Shown in pieces: positions 1-8,800 of a stretch of 42,551 bases of DNA. The position numbers and the translations under genes were made by a program. The DNA comes from Rhodospirillales bacterium (lineage in GTDB: Bacteria; Pseudomonadota; Alphaproteobacteria; Rhodospirillales; 2-12-FULL-67-15). The stretch's first letter is position 1; each line of letters starts with the position of its first letter. Location: the NCBI GenBank assembly GCA_016872535.1, contig VGZQ01000020.1, positions 1-42,551 on the forward strand. The letters are read 5' to 3'. The notes below the pieces were generated by a model that ran no database searches, was not told the origin of the DNA, and was given only the letters and a program-made list of their open reading frames with translations.

Positions 1-236
1 ACTGGTCGCGCTCGCGCGGCAAGCTCTGGCGCAAGGGCGAAAGCAGCGGCCAGGAGCAGAAACTGATCGAGATGCGCGTCGATTGCGACGGCGATACGCT
101 TCTGCTTTTGGTCGATCAGACCGGCGTCGCTTGCCACACCGGCCGGCGCAACTGCTTTTTCACCGCCATCCGCGGGGGCAAGCCGGTGGAGATCGCCAAG
201 CCTTTGGTCGATCCGAAATCGCTTTACAAGGATTGA
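1..236 (+). CDS. hisI: Phosphoribosyl-AMP cyclohydrolase, 3' part
   Basis: C-terminal 78 codons of HisI; the start lies left of the window. The enzyme opens the purine ring of phosphoribosyl-AMP in the third step of histidine biosynthesis in the cytoplasm. Seen directly: the frame opens with [17 protein letters not shown], the family's substrate-binding stretch, followed by the conserved [16 protein letters not shown] segment and [10 protein letters not shown], whose cysteines belong to the zinc site. The chain ends normally in SLYKD and a TGA at 234-236. There is no fused HisE domain, so this is the stand-alone form. The next gene, on the other strand, ends only a few bases downstream. Confidence 0.95.
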   Translation, partial: WSRSRGKLWRKGESSGQEQKLIEMRVDCDGDTLLLLVDQTGVACHTGRRNCFFTAIRGGKPVEIAKPLVDPKSLYKD

Positions 237-242
237 ACGGGA

Positions 243-674
243 TCACGCCACCGCGCGCGCAGTGGCGGCGAGCGACGCCAGATATTGCTGGCGGCGGCGC
301 ATCAGGGCGTCGAGGGCGTCGAACGCGCGATCGTCGAGTTCGATAAATTGCGCGGCGAGCATCTCTTCGTTTCGCCGCAGGGCGCGGGCGCGAATGCCGA
401 CGGGCATGAGCGGGCCGCAAACGGGGCCGGCCGCGACGATCGGGAAATCCTCGCCCGCCCGCAGCGCGCCACCATAGGTTTCGAGTTGCAGCCCGCCGAG
501 GCTCCAGTCGACGGCGACATATTCTCGTTTTTCGATCCGAACACGCAGTTCCGGCACCAGCAGGCGCTGCGTGCGTCGCCGCGCCACCGAGGAGGTGTCC
601 GTCCGGGATGCCGCGTCCGGAGCCGCGATCCGGTCCGTTTCCGCCCCGCCGCGGTCGATGATTCCCGAAGTCAT
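243..674 (-). CDS. PilZ-domain protein (probable c-di-GMP receptor)
   Basis: A 143-residue protein with a single PilZ domain. The two c-di-GMP-binding signatures are visible: RxxxR at residues 33-37 (RRTQR) and D-x-S-x-x-G at 56-61 (DWSLGG), at about the usual separation. The N-terminal 30 residues are polar and probably disordered; the C-terminus is helical. PilZ proteins change partner activity when c-di-GMP is bound, often in motility or polysaccharide export. It is divergently arranged with fliN, about 160 bases away, so a role at the flagellar motor is a reasonable inference but is not shown. The first ATG was used; a later start is possible because the N-terminus is low-complexity. Confidence 0.85.
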   Translation of the reverse strand: MTSGIIDRGGAETDRIAAPDAASRTDTSSVARRRTQRLLVPELRVRIEKREYVAVDWSLGGLQLETYGGALRAGEDFPIVAAGPVCGPLMPVGIRARALRRNEEMLAAQFIELDDRAFDALDALMRRRQQYLASLAATARAVA

Positions 675-734
675 TCTGACTTGTCTTGGCCTATGCCGTT
701 TCGCGGCTTTCTGTACATCCTTCGCCCTAAGATT

Positions 735-782
735 TGGTTAGCGCCGATCTGGTTGTAAGGGTTGTTAGGCTCCCGCTAACCA
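735..782. repeat. 9-bp inverted repeat upstream of fliN
   Basis: TGGTTAGCG at 735-743 is exactly inverted as CGCTAACCA at 774-782, with a 30-base spacer. It lies in the divergent region between the PilZ gene and fliN, ending 53 bases before the fliN start. It could be two operator half-sites or an RNA hairpin in the fliN leader. No poly-U tract follows, so it is not a plain terminator. Confidence 0.4.
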
Positions 783-835
783 TTGTGGTAGGATATTCGC
801 CAAGTCGATTCGATTACGCCCCCTTGGGAGTTTTC

Positions 836-1105
836 ATGGCAGATAATCCAACGAACACGTTAGGCGGCCCGGGCCAGTCCGCTGTTTTCGAGGTGCGGGT
901 GGAGGTGTCCGCGGTTCTCGGCACCGCAATGATGCCGATATCGCAGATCCTGAAACTCGGCCGCGGCGCGGTGGTCGAATTGAACCGCAAGGTGGGCGAG
1001 CCGATCGAACTGCGGGCCAACGAGGCGCTCGTCGGTTACGGCGAAATCGTCGTCGTCGACGACAAGCTCGGCGTGACCATGACCGAGGTCATCCGCAAGA
1101 CCTGA
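836..1105 (+). CDS. fliN: Flagellar motor switch protein FliN
   Basis: An 89-residue FliN made of one SpoA (surface presentation of antigens) domain. Typical features are the EVRVEVSAVLGTAMMPISQI start of the fold, the ILKLGRGAVVELNRKVGEPIEL core and the closing VGYGEIVVVDDKLGVTMTEVI strand. FliN forms the lower ring of the C-ring that sets flagellar rotation direction. The start at 836 is preferred over an in-frame one at 734 because GGGAG stands just before it and the extra N-terminal residues do not resemble the family. No other C-ring gene is next to it, so flagellar genes are dispersed here; the divergent PilZ gene is the only nearby candidate partner. Confidence 0.92.
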   Translation: MADNPTNTLGGPGQSAVFEVRVEVSAVLGTAMMPISQILKLGRGAVVELNRKVGEPIELRANEALVGYGEIVVVDDKLGVTMTEVIRKT

Positions 1106-1126
1106 CCACTCCCCTTTGCGCGCGTC

Positions 1127-2113
1127 TTATCCGATCCGCGGCGGCATGACGCCCCAGGCGAGACCTGGTTCGCTTGTGACCTCGGTTAATTCCGCGCGGC
1201 GGAGAATATCCGCCACCGCCGTGTGCGATTGCCGGATTTCATAGCGCGGGCTATACCAATCGAACGTATCCAGGAGTGTCCAGGTGAACTGCTGGCGAAT
1301 GCTCAGGTCGCGGTTGTGGGACGCGCAGATCGGCAACATGATATTCACGAAACGAACGAAGCGGATATGACTGAGCACCCAACTCAAGGGAAAAAACGTC
1401 ACGGTCAAAGCCCACACGAGGCGATGAAGCGCCGTCAGGCTCAGCTTAGGTGTAAATCGGCGCAGCAGGTATTTGACGGGCTGGAACCGGGTTCGCCAGT
1501 CGATTTCGTAAAAATTATACGCCAGACGACCTCCGGCCTTGAGATAACGCGGCAACAGGGACATGGTTGCAGCCGGGTCGGGCGTATGCTGGATCACACC
1601 GAAGCAATAGATGGCGTCGAAGGTTTCGGACCAAAACGGTAACCGCAAAAGCGAGGCCTGCGCGAAATAAACCGACGCGGGTACGTTGTCCCGCGCCGCG
1701 TCCACCGCGCCGCTGATGTCGACGGCGACGACGCGCGCCCCTAAAGCGGCGGCAACAGCGGCAAAACGACCCGCGCCGCATCCCGCGTCGAGCACGAGCT
1801 TTCCCTTGAACCAGGTTTCGGGCAAGCGCGTGTCGGCGAGGAAGCGACGCTCGGACAGCCGGTGACCCGCCAGATGATCGATCTGCACCCGGCCCCAACG
1901 GGTCCATTCGTAGGCGAAGTTGTCGCAGTAGTTCTCGGCGTCGGCGACAAACCGCGGTATGCCGCGAACGATTGGAAAAATCCGACGGCATTCGGGACAC
2001 GACAACCGGCCGGCGATGATGTCGGTGCCTGCCTCCTCGTCGACGGTCAAGTCCAGCGACGGGCGATTCGCGCAATCGGGACAGGCGAGAATATCGACGA
2101 AAGCGCGTTCCAT
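1127..2113 (-). CDS. Class I SAM methyltransferase with N-terminal zinc-ribbon
   Basis: 328 residues from the ATG at 2113. An N-terminal Trm112-like zinc ribbon carries two CxxC pairs (CPDC at about 11-14, CPEC at about 39-42). A Rossmann methyltransferase domain follows, with motif I VLDAGCGAG at about 107-115, the acidic end of strand 2 at VVAVDIS, and the post-motif FGVIQHTPDPAATM. This layout is common in proteins that methylate sugars or lipids in O-antigen clusters. The frame stays open to a TTG at 2185, but the ribbon begins right after 2113, so the ATG is chosen. It is divergent from the flippase gene at 2241 and probably serves the same glycan pathway; the substrate is unknown. Confidence 0.85.
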   Translation of the reverse strand: MERAFVDILACPDCANRPSLDLTVDEEAGTDIIAGRLSCPECRRIFPIVRGIPRFVADAENYCDNFAYEWTRWGRVQIDHLAGHRLSERRFLADTRLPETWFKGKLVLDAGCGAGRFAAVAAALGARVVAVDISGAVDAARDNVPASVYFAQASLLRLPFWSETFDAIYCFGVIQHTPDPAATMSLLPRYLKAGGRLAYNFYEIDWRTRFQPVKYLLRRFTPKLSLTALHRLVWALTVTFFPLSWVLSHIRFVRFVNIMLPICASHNRDLSIRQQFTWTLLDTFDWYSPRYEIRQSHTAVADILRRAELTEVTSEPGLAWGVMPPRIG

Positions 2114-2240
2114 GGAATAACGGTCTATCCGGAGCGGAGTCCGGCGGAAACCATAGCCATGGGGCGGTCGAAATGCCAACGCCAATAATCGAATTGTCCG
2201 CTCGCGATCAATCGGCTCAAATAGCCGCGCCGATCGGATA

Positions 2241-3551
2241 GTGTTGAAATCCGTATCGTTTCACTCAAGGCGCCGCATGGTTCAACGCGAATCGACGTCG
2301 GCCGAAGACTCTTCCATAGACGGGCGCGATTTGCTGTCCGGCGGGATCTTTCTTACCGCCGGCGCGATTGTTCAGGCCGTGGTCGGGTTGGGCGCACAAT
2401 TGATCCTGATGCGGCTTCTGCTGCCCGACGAGTTCGGCGAATTCGCGATCGTTCTCGCCGGCGCCAGCCTGGCCCAGGTGTTCTTGTCCCTGCGGCTCGG
2501 TGTTCTGATCGTTCGCGCCACCGACGCGGAATTGACCGCCGCCCGGCGGGAGCGTTACCGCGCCGCGTTGGTCTGGGAAACCGCCGCCGCCGCCGCCGTA
2601 ACGGCGATCTGGCTGGCGGCGTCCGGGCTGCTGACGATTTACGCGGCGGTCTTGGTGACGGCGCTCACCGTCGGCCAATGGACCAACCAAGCCGTCGCGT
2701 TTTACGAACGCTCGCTGGCTTATGGCCCGATTGCGGCCGTCGAGTCCGGAAGCCAAGTCGTCGGCCACATCTGCGCCGTGATATTGGTTTTATCCGGTGC
2801 CGGGGCGGCATCGCTTTATCTGCGCGAAGCTGTCGCCGCGCTCGTTCGAATGGCGGCTTACGCGCGGATCGGCGCGCTCGAACGGCCTCGCATCCGACTG
2901 CCACGTTGGGACGAATTGCGCACCCTTGTGGCCGAGGCCCGTGCGTTGTGGATCGACGGCGTGATGGAAGGCGGATTCGCGCGGATCATCGTTTTGGCGG
3001 CGGCGAGCCTCGGCGGCACGCGGGGTGCCGGAATTTTCAGCCAGAGCTTGCGCCTCGCCGTCGTTCCGCATCAATTCGTATCGCCGGTCGTGTTTCGGAT
3101 GTCGGCCAACGTGTTCAGCCGGATCGGCGACGACGCGCGGCGCCGAACGTTGCTGATCCGCCTGACGCTGGCGACTTTGGCCGCGCTCGCTCTCGTCGCC
3201 GGATCGGCGATCGCCTTTGCCGATCCGCTCGTGCCGTTGGTGCTCGGCGAGCATTGGCGGCCCGCGGCCCGAACCATCGCGGCCATGGCCGGCGTGATCG
3301 TATTCATGTCCGGCTTCGATCTGCTGCGCGCCTATTGCTTCTCGCAACGGCGCATGAGGGTCCTTTTCGCCGGGCGCGTCGTTCAATACGCGATCTTCCT
3401 TGCCGGCGGCATAGCCGCCGTCGGCGCGGACGACCCGATCGCGTTGTTGGCGGCCGGTTTGTCGCTGGCGTACGCCGGTTCCTTCGCGACTCTCGCGGGC
3501 GGTTTGGCTTTCATACGTCCGACCAACATCCCGCGCGGGGCAGGCGAATAA
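2241..3551 (+). CDS. Wzx-like polysaccharide flippase (MOP superfamily)
   Basis: About 436 residues, almost all in hydrophobic helices, matching the oligosaccharide flippase/polysaccharide transporter family. The opening GGIFLTAGAIVQAVVGLG with LILMRLLLPDEFGEFAIV is the family's first helix pair. Two six-helix halves are suggested by the second repeat from about residue 235. These proteins move undecaprenyl-linked glycans across the inner membrane. A start at 2277 (MVQRES) is equally possible. The last 41 bases overlap antisense with the end of the FkbM gene. It is the only gene of the glycan locus on the plus strand. Confidence 0.82.
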   Translation: MLKSVSFHSRRRMVQRESTSAEDSSIDGRDLLSGGIFLTAGAIVQAVVGLGAQLILMRLLLPDEFGEFAIVLAGASLAQVFLSLRLGVLIVRATDAELTAARRERYRAALVWETAAAAAVTAIWLAASGLLTIYAAVLVTALTVGQWTNQAVAFYERSLAYGPIAAVESGSQVVGHICAVILVLSGAGAASLYLREAVAALVRMAAYARIGALERPRIRLPRWDELRTLVAEARALWIDGVMEGGFARIIVLAAASLGGTRGAGIFSQSLRLAVVPHQFVSPVVFRMSANVFSRIGDDARRRTLLIRLTLATLAALALVAGSAIAFADPLVPLVLGEHWRPAARTIAAMAGVIVFMSGFDLLRAYCFSQRRMRVLFAGRVVQYAIFLAGGIAAVGADDPIALLAAGLSLAYAGSFATLAGGLAFIRPTNIPRGAGE

Positions 3552-4434
3552 GTTTATCTTCCGGGACGAGAACCGCGGTCGCGATTTCGCCTTCCGCGTA
3601 GCGAAAAGGTTCCAGGCGGTATCTTTCCGCGCCGGACAGGCGAAAAATCTGCCAACCTTCGCCCAAGGATTCCGTCAACGCGATCGACGGCGATAGTTTC
3701 CCGACCCGCTCCGTGAGGGTGGCCGGCGATACTTCGACTACCACGACCGGGCGAAAGCTTGCCAAGCTCGCGCGCATGCCCGCGAGTGCCTTCAGCTCGT
3801 ATCCTTCCGTGTCGATTTTCACGAGGTCGACCCGCTCCACGACGTCGGCAAAAACCTCGTCCCCGCGGCGAACGGGCAAGGTTTCGCCGGGCCGGTTGGC
3901 GTTGACGTTCGGAACGAAACCCCCGGTTCCCCGGTTGGCCGTGATCGGCACGTGAAAGGTCAGCTGAGCGTTCGCATCGCCCAGTCCGTAGGGATGAAGC
4001 ACAACATTGTCCAAGGCGTTAATCTCGACGTTGCGACGCAAGGCCGAAAAAGCCGTCGGCCACGGCTCGAACGCGTGCAAGCGCGAAACCCGACGCGCCA
4101 AGCCGAGGGTGTGCGTTCCCACGTTCGCGCCGACGTCGACGAATACAGCACCGGAGCCGGCGACCGTCGCCACGTCGCGCAGAAAGGCAAGCACGCCCGG
4201 TTCGTAAACTCCATAGAAGTACACCATCCAGTCGATATAACCGGACAAGTCGCCTTGATAGCGCAGACTGGCGTAATCGCACTCGAACGGCACCGACGGC
4301 ATCCGGTCCGGGTCGGCAAACAGCCGTAGCAACCGGTCGCGCACGCCGAACGGGATCCATCGCTGGCGGCTCCATTGCCGCAAGACGCCGATCAAGGTCG
4401 GCGGCGGCACGGAACGTTCGGATGCCGCGGTCAT
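3511..4434 (-). CDS. FkbM-family SAM methyltransferase
   Basis: 307 residues from the ATG at 4434, which overlaps the stop of the upstream glycosyltransferase as ATGA; a start 18 bases further up is also open. The FkbM domain is clear: motif I VFVDVGANVGTHT at about 97-109, the acidic LHAFEPWP loop, and the family signature VDLVKIDTEGYELKALAG. FkbM proteins O-methylate hydroxyl groups of sugars or polyketides, so a role in capping or decorating a surface glycan is likely. It is the last gene of a four-gene coupled operon that starts with the asnB-like gene. Its 3' end overlaps the convergent flippase gene by 41 bases. Confidence 0.88.
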   Translation of the reverse strand: MTAASERSVPPPTLIGVLRQWSRQRWIPFGVRDRLLRLFADPDRMPSVPFECDYASLRYQGDLSGYIDWMVYFYGVYEPGVLAFLRDVATVAGSGAVFVDVGANVGTHTLGLARRVSRLHAFEPWPTAFSALRRNVEINALDNVVLHPYGLGDANAQLTFHVPITANRGTGGFVPNVNANRPGETLPVRRGDEVFADVVERVDLVKIDTEGYELKALAGMRASLASFRPVVVVEVSPATLTERVGKLSPSIALTESLGEGWQIFRLSGAERYRLEPFRYAEGEIATAVLVPEDKLIRLPRAGCWSDV

Positions 4435-5576
4435 GATTTCCGGGCCAGACATTCGCGAAGGATTCCGATCGCCCGGCGGCCATAGTCGTCCCAGTTAAAC
4501 CCGGCGGCGACCCGCGTCGCGGCGGCGGCGCCGAGCGCGCGGCGCAAATCGGGATCGCCCGCGAGCCGGCAAAGGGCGGCGCCGAGGGCCGACGAATCCC
4601 CCGGCGGGACGATCAGCAATTCGCGGCCGTCGCCGCCCGCGTCCGGACCGCCGGTGGCACGGGAAGCGATCACCGGCAGGCCCGAGGCCATCGCCTGCAA
4701 TATGACCATGCCGAACCCTTCCTCGATCGAGGGCAGACAGAAAATGTCCGCTTCGCGATAGGCTTTCGCCAACACCTCGCGCGACAACACGCCCCGCACC
4801 ACAACTCGTTCATGAGGCAGCCGCGCCAACACGTCCCGGAACCCGGGCGCCATGGGACCGACCAGATGCAGTGTCCAATCGGACGGCAGGCGGGCAAACG
4901 CCTCTAACAGCCACGGCACCCCCTTGCGGACGCCGACCTCGCCCACGAACAACACGCGCTTCTCCCGACGTGTGGCGGAAGGCGGCGCGGGATGGAAGCG
5001 CACCAGGTCGACCCCGTAAGGATTGACTGCGATCCGCTCGGCCCCGAAGCCGCGCGCGAGAAAGCTTTCCCGCGCGAACGTGCTGCCAGTCACAATCAGG
5101 TCGGCCGCGTCATATTCCACCAGCTCGCGCTCCACCAGGCGAGCGTCAGTTTCCGGCCACGGCAACCCCCAGCGCGCAAACCCACCGCGCAGAATTTCGC
5201 TTTGCTGGACGATGTGGGTTGAGCCGCGTTCGAGTACCACGGTCATGCCTCGGCGCTTAGCTTCGCCGATCGCTTCGACGCTAGCGCTGCTCCAAGTGAC
5301 CAGAGCATCCGCGTCGGGCAAGCGACGGGCGGAAAAACGCCCGAAGGCGCGGGCAATCATGAAATCCGGGGAAGATCCGATTCCCGTCCAGGCATGTGCA
5401 CGGCGCAGGGCCTCCAACCAGGGCGCGGCGACGACCGGCGTTCCGGGCAGAAGAAAGCGCCGCGCGATAAACGCGGGGTATGTGGTCGCCAATTGGACGA
5501 GAAAGCCCGCGCGTTGCAGGCACCCCGCCAGCTCGAAGGCGTGGAACCGGCCGTGGGTGGCGACGGCGATTTTCAT
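4431..5576 (-). CDS. GT4-family glycosyltransferase
   Basis: 381 residues from the ATG at 5576, preceded by AAGGGAAGGGC as a good ribosome-binding site. GT-B fold: an N-terminal Rossmann half beginning MKIAVATHGRFHAFELAGCL, a linker NPYGVDLVRFHP, then VLFVGEVGVRKGVPWLLEAF at the start of the donor domain. The retaining-GT4 EX7E region is EEGFGMVILQAMASGLPVIA. The enzyme is expected to transfer a sugar from a nucleotide-sugar to a lipid-linked glycan at the cytoplasmic face of the inner membrane. It overlaps both neighbours by ATGA, so translation is coupled. Sugar donor and linkage cannot be told from the sequence. Confidence 0.9.
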   Translation of the reverse strand: MKIAVATHGRFHAFELAGCLQRAGFLVQLATTYPAFIARRFLLPGTPVVAAPWLEALRRAHAWTGIGSSPDFMIARAFGRFSARRLPDADALVTWSSASVEAIGEAKRRGMTVVLERGSTHIVQQSEILRGGFARWGLPWPETDARLVERELVEYDAADLIVTGSTFARESFLARGFGAERIAVNPYGVDLVRFHPAPPSATRREKRVLFVGEVGVRKGVPWLLEAFARLPSDWTLHLVGPMAPGFRDVLARLPHERVVVRGVLSREVLAKAYREADIFCLPSIEEGFGMVILQAMASGLPVIASRATGGPDAGGDGRELLIVPPGDSSALGAALCRLAGDPDLRRALGAAAATRVAAGFNWDDYGRRAIGILRECLARKS

Positions 5577-6760
5577 GCCCTTCCCTTCAGCACGTCGAGC
5601 AGGCGTCGCGACTGAGCCGACCATGTGTACGAAGCAAGCCGCGCGCGGTCGATGGCCGGAGGCGCGGCCGCGATTTCCCGATCGAGACCGGCGGCAAGCT
5701 CGTCCGCCCCGTCGCATGAAATCAATCGCCCGCCCAAACTTTGGGCGATCGAGTGCGATTCGGCGCTTTCACCCGGCAGGCAGAAAACCGGACGGTCCAT
5801 GGCCAGCAGTTCGATCAACTTGTGTTGATAAAGGGCGTTCGGGTTGCGCACGTAAAGAATCACGGCCGAGCCGGCGGCCAACACGCGCAAGTTGTCCAGA
5901 CTGACGAAGCCTGGAGCCTTCAGCCGCACGCGATCGGCGAATCGCCGCGCGGCGGCGAGAAAGCGCTCGCTCTCGCCGCCCGCGTAAACGATTTCCTCGC
6001 CGCCCCGGCACCAGCGCTCGATCCCGTCCATCAAGGTCGCCAGATGCCGTTGGTCGTAAAGAGCGCCGACGATCAGCAAACGGCGCGCTTGTATCGGCGC
6101 CAGGGGTGGAACAGGCAAAAACGATTCGTCGATACCCGAATAGACAACCGTCGGCACGTGGGCGAACCAACGCCTGGCGTCGTCGGCGTGTCCCGCCGAC
6201 AGCGCCGTTGCACCGGCGCAATCGGCAAAGCGCGCGGCCAAGATTTTGCGGAACAGGACCGGAATAAACACCGACCAGGGGTCCTTGACGTCCATGATCC
6301 AAGGGCAACCGGCCAAACGAGCAATGCCCTGGCCGATGGCCCAGACATCGGTGTTGCCGAACGACGCCCATACCGCGTCGGGACGGAACGCGCGCGCCAG
6401 GACCTCCCAATACGGTCGGCTGGCATCGCGCCAATCGGTGAACAATCCGCCGCGCGTCAGATATTCGGCGGCGATCAGTAATTTGCGTAATGGCGCGACG
6501 AGGCGGCCCTCGCGCGCGGCGGCGATCAGCCGACCGGTGGCGGGGGCACATGCGAGCCGAAAGGGTGCGCGCCAATCGTGACGGTCGAGGGCTGCCGGCA
6601 ACGTCGTCGGCGTTGTGTTCGACGGCTGACCCGGCAAAGTTTCGGTCAGGAGCACGACCTGATGGCCCGCCCCGGCGCACGCTTTGGCGAATTCGCGCTG
6701 ACGCGTCGCGCACACGTGCGGCGTGTCGGGATGACAATGGTTGACGAATACCAGCTTCAT
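5573..6760 (-). CDS. Glycosyltransferase, GT-B fold (GT4-like)
   Basis: 395 residues from the ATG at 6760, which overlaps the asnB-like stop as ATGA. The N-terminus MKLVFVNHCHPDTPHVCATR and the pattern RQREFAKACAGAGHQVVLLTE fit the acceptor half of GT4-like enzymes that start glycan chains. The donor half has RRLLIVGALYDQRHLATLMDGI and KLIELLAMDRPVFCLPGES, an analogue of the usual K-x-x-E-x-x-A-x-x-x-P-V motif. Nothing indicates the sugar. An in-frame extension up to 6985 exists but lies inside the asnB-like gene and is not protein-like. Confidence in the general class is high; the precise family is less sure. Confidence 0.85.
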   Translation of the reverse strand: MKLVFVNHCHPDTPHVCATRQREFAKACAGAGHQVVLLTETLPGQPSNTTPTTLPAALDRHDWRAPFRLACAPATGRLIAAAREGRLVAPLRKLLIAAEYLTRGGLFTDWRDASRPYWEVLARAFRPDAVWASFGNTDVWAIGQGIARLAGCPWIMDVKDPWSVFIPVLFRKILAARFADCAGATALSAGHADDARRWFAHVPTVVYSGIDESFLPVPPLAPIQARRLLIVGALYDQRHLATLMDGIERWCRGGEEIVYAGGESERFLAAARRFADRVRLKAPGFVSLDNLRVLAAGSAVILYVRNPNALYQHKLIELLAMDRPVFCLPGESAESHSIAQSLGGRLISCDGADELAAGLDREIAAAPPAIDRARLASYTWSAQSRRLLDVLKGRA

Positions 6761-8619
6761 AGGATCGGCGCGAATTTGGCCTGCGCCGCGGCCGGGCGCA
6801 CGAAGTGCGCAAGCCACGCCTCGGTCGCCAGCAGTTTCCATAACGCCGACGCAAGACTGCTTTCTCCCGCTTCGAAACGCCGCACGGCTTTCCGCCACCA
6901 ATCCGGTTCCCAGAAAGACGAATGCGCGAAGGACGGATCGTTGATCGCGCCCTTGACCGACTTCAGCAGCCCGCGGCCGAGCCACACGTCCTGGGGCGGA
7001 ACGAATCCCTGCTTGCGCCAGCGCGCGCGGATCGGTTCGGGCAAGATTCCGTTCATGGCCGCGCGCAGGATCCGTTTCGTTTGTGCGTCGCCCATGAGGG
7101 CCTCGGCGGGCAGGCCTTGAACGAACTCAAACAATCGGTGATCGGTGAACGGCAGGCGCACCTCGACCGAGTGAGCCATGGAATTGCGATCGCCGTAGCG
7201 AAGCAAGGTGCCCAAAAATCCATCGAGGGAGTCGCGCCGCAACGCCGCGTGCAAGTTTCGGGGCCGTTCGCGGCGCTCCGGCGGCACAAGTTCCGGTTTC
7301 AGGCCGAAAGCAACGTCGGTACCACGCCCGGTCAATGCCGCCAGCCCGCGACGGATCGGCGCCGGCAGGCGGAGATGCCACGCCTCCACTTGATCGAGCG
7401 CGCCCGGATAGCGCGCGCGAATGGCCGCTTCGTCGGCGCGCCCGGCGTCGGCGAGATAAGCCGCGAAATACTGTTCGTAGCCGCCGAGAATCTCGTCGGC
7501 CCCCTGCCCGTCCAGCAAGACCTTGACGCCCTCCTCGCATGCCCGTCGAAAAACGCAGTATTGCGCGTACTGGCTCGCGGAATCGACCGGCAGTTCGTTG
7601 GCCCAGGCAAAGCGGCCCATTTCGACGACCAGTTCCGCCGGATCGGGATGCGCGTCATGGCCGAGCGGACGGACCGCGTCGGTAAGAATTTTCATGTAAG
7701 CGCCTTCGTCGGCGTCGGTGCCGGGAAAGCGTCCCGAAAAAGTGTGGTAGTGCGCTGCGTCACCCAAATGTTTCCGCACCAGGCAGGCGATCGACCCGGA
7801 ATCGAGACCGCCCGACAGGCACGATCCCACCGTCACGTCGCTGCGCAGCCGGAGCGTGACGCTGTCGTCGAGCAGCTCGCGGAAGCGATCGGCGGCGGCG
7901 GCGAAATCGAGTCCGGCGGCGGTGGGATCAGGCTTTCCGTGCCAATAGCGCTCGATGCGAGGATCGAGAGTGGCGGACAAAGTCATCCAATGGGCCGGCG
8001 GCAACTGGGCGATGGCGGGGAACACGGTTTCCTGCCCGCGATCCAAGCCGTCGGCGGGCGAACACAGGAACCGCGCCACCCGTTCCGGCGCGATGTCCGT
8101 AGAAATGCCATCCAGCGCGAACAACGCCTTGTATTCCGACGCGAAGGCGAAAAAACCGTTCCCCAAAGCGTATAGAAACGGCTTTTCGCCAAAACGATCA
8201 CGGGCGCAAAATAGGATCCGGCGTTCGCCGTCCCATAGCGCGAGGGCGAACATACCGTTGAATCGGGCGACGCATTCCGTTCCCCAGGCTTGCCACGCGG
8301 CCAGAATCACTTCCACGTCGCCCTGGGTAGCGAAGCGTGCGCCCAGCCCTTCCAACTCGGCGCGCAGTTCCCGGTAGTTGTAGATTTCGCCGTTGTAGGT
8401 GAGCGCGAGCTCGCCCGCGCGCGCGATCATCGGCTGGGCGTTGGCGGCGGAAGTGTCGATGATGGCGAGACGCCGGTGCCCGAACGCGACCCGGCCGTCG
8501 GCGCTCGCCCAGGTATTCGATCCGTCCGGCCCGCGATGGGCCATCAACGCGATCATCCGTTCCACGGCCGCCCGGTTGGCCGGTCCCCGGGCCGAGACGA
8601 TTCCGGCTATCCCGCACAC
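6757..8619 (-). CDS. asnB: Glutamine-hydrolysing asparagine-synthase-like amidotransferase
   Basis: 620 residues, start GTG at 8619, fixed because Cys2 (MCGIAGI) must become the N-terminal nucleophile of the class II glutaminase. Glutaminase domain: RGPDG at about 29-33, HRRLAIID, and YNGEIYNY at about 75-82. Synthetase domain: the ATP-pyrophosphatase loop SGGLDS at 269-274. This long class is usual in O-antigen, capsule and exopolysaccharide clusters, where it probably amidates a uronic acid or another carboxyl group rather than making free asparagine; that is inference from context. It heads a four-gene operon, each junction an ATGA overlap. tRNA-Arg lies 62 bases upstream on the same strand. 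Confidence 0.9.
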   Translation of the reverse strand: MCGIAGIVSARGPANRAAVERMIALMAHRGPDGSNTWASADGRVAFGHRRLAIIDTSAANAQPMIARAGELALTYNGEIYNYRELRAELEGLGARFATQGDVEVILAAWQAWGTECVARFNGMFALALWDGERRILFCARDRFGEKPFLYALGNGFFAFASEYKALFALDGISTDIAPERVARFLCSPADGLDRGQETVFPAIAQLPPAHWMTLSATLDPRIERYWHGKPDPTAAGLDFAAAADRFRELLDDSVTLRLRSDVTVGSCLSGGLDSGSIACLVRKHLGDAAHYHTFSGRFPGTDADEGAYMKILTDAVRPLGHDAHPDPAELVVEMGRFAWANELPVDSASQYAQYCVFRRACEEGVKVLLDGQGADEILGGYEQYFAAYLADAGRADEAAIRARYPGALDQVEAWHLRLPAPIRRGLAALTGRGTDVAFGLKPELVPPERRERPRNLHAALRRDSLDGFLGTLLRYGDRNSMAHSVEVRLPFTDHRLFEFVQGLPAEALMGDAQTKRILRAAMNGILPEPIRARWRKQGFVPPQDVWLGRGLLKSVKGAINDPSFAHSSFWEPDWWRKAVRRFEAGESSLASALWKLLATEAWLAHFVRPAAAQAKFAPIL

Positions 8620-8681
8620 GTTCCCAGCATCCCCAATTCGTTCGACATGGCCGACGCCGGTCCGCGGCGCGGGAAAAACGG

Positions 8682-8758
8682 TGGCGACCCCGGCAGGATT
8701 CGAACCTGCGACCCCCAGCTTAGAAGGCTGGTGCTCTATCCAACTGAGCTACGGGGTC
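8682..8758 (-). tRNA. tRNA-Arg (anticodon TCT)
   Basis: A 77-base cloverleaf read on the minus strand. The acceptor stem GACCCCG pairs with CGGGGTC, followed by discriminator G and an encoded CCA. The D-arm has AGCTCAGTTGGATAGAGC. The anticodon stem CCAGC/GCTGG encloses the 7-base loop CTTCTAA, giving anticodon TCT for AGA codons. The T-arm has GGTTCGAATCC. Confidence 0.97.
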
Positions 8759-8800
8759 GTGCGTCGGCGAGCAAGCGCGCGACCGCCTGTCGAGATCGCA

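Noticed and set aside
6922-8175. 417-codon plus-strand open frame
   Set aside because: Antisense to the asnB-like gene, which has complete catalytic motifs.
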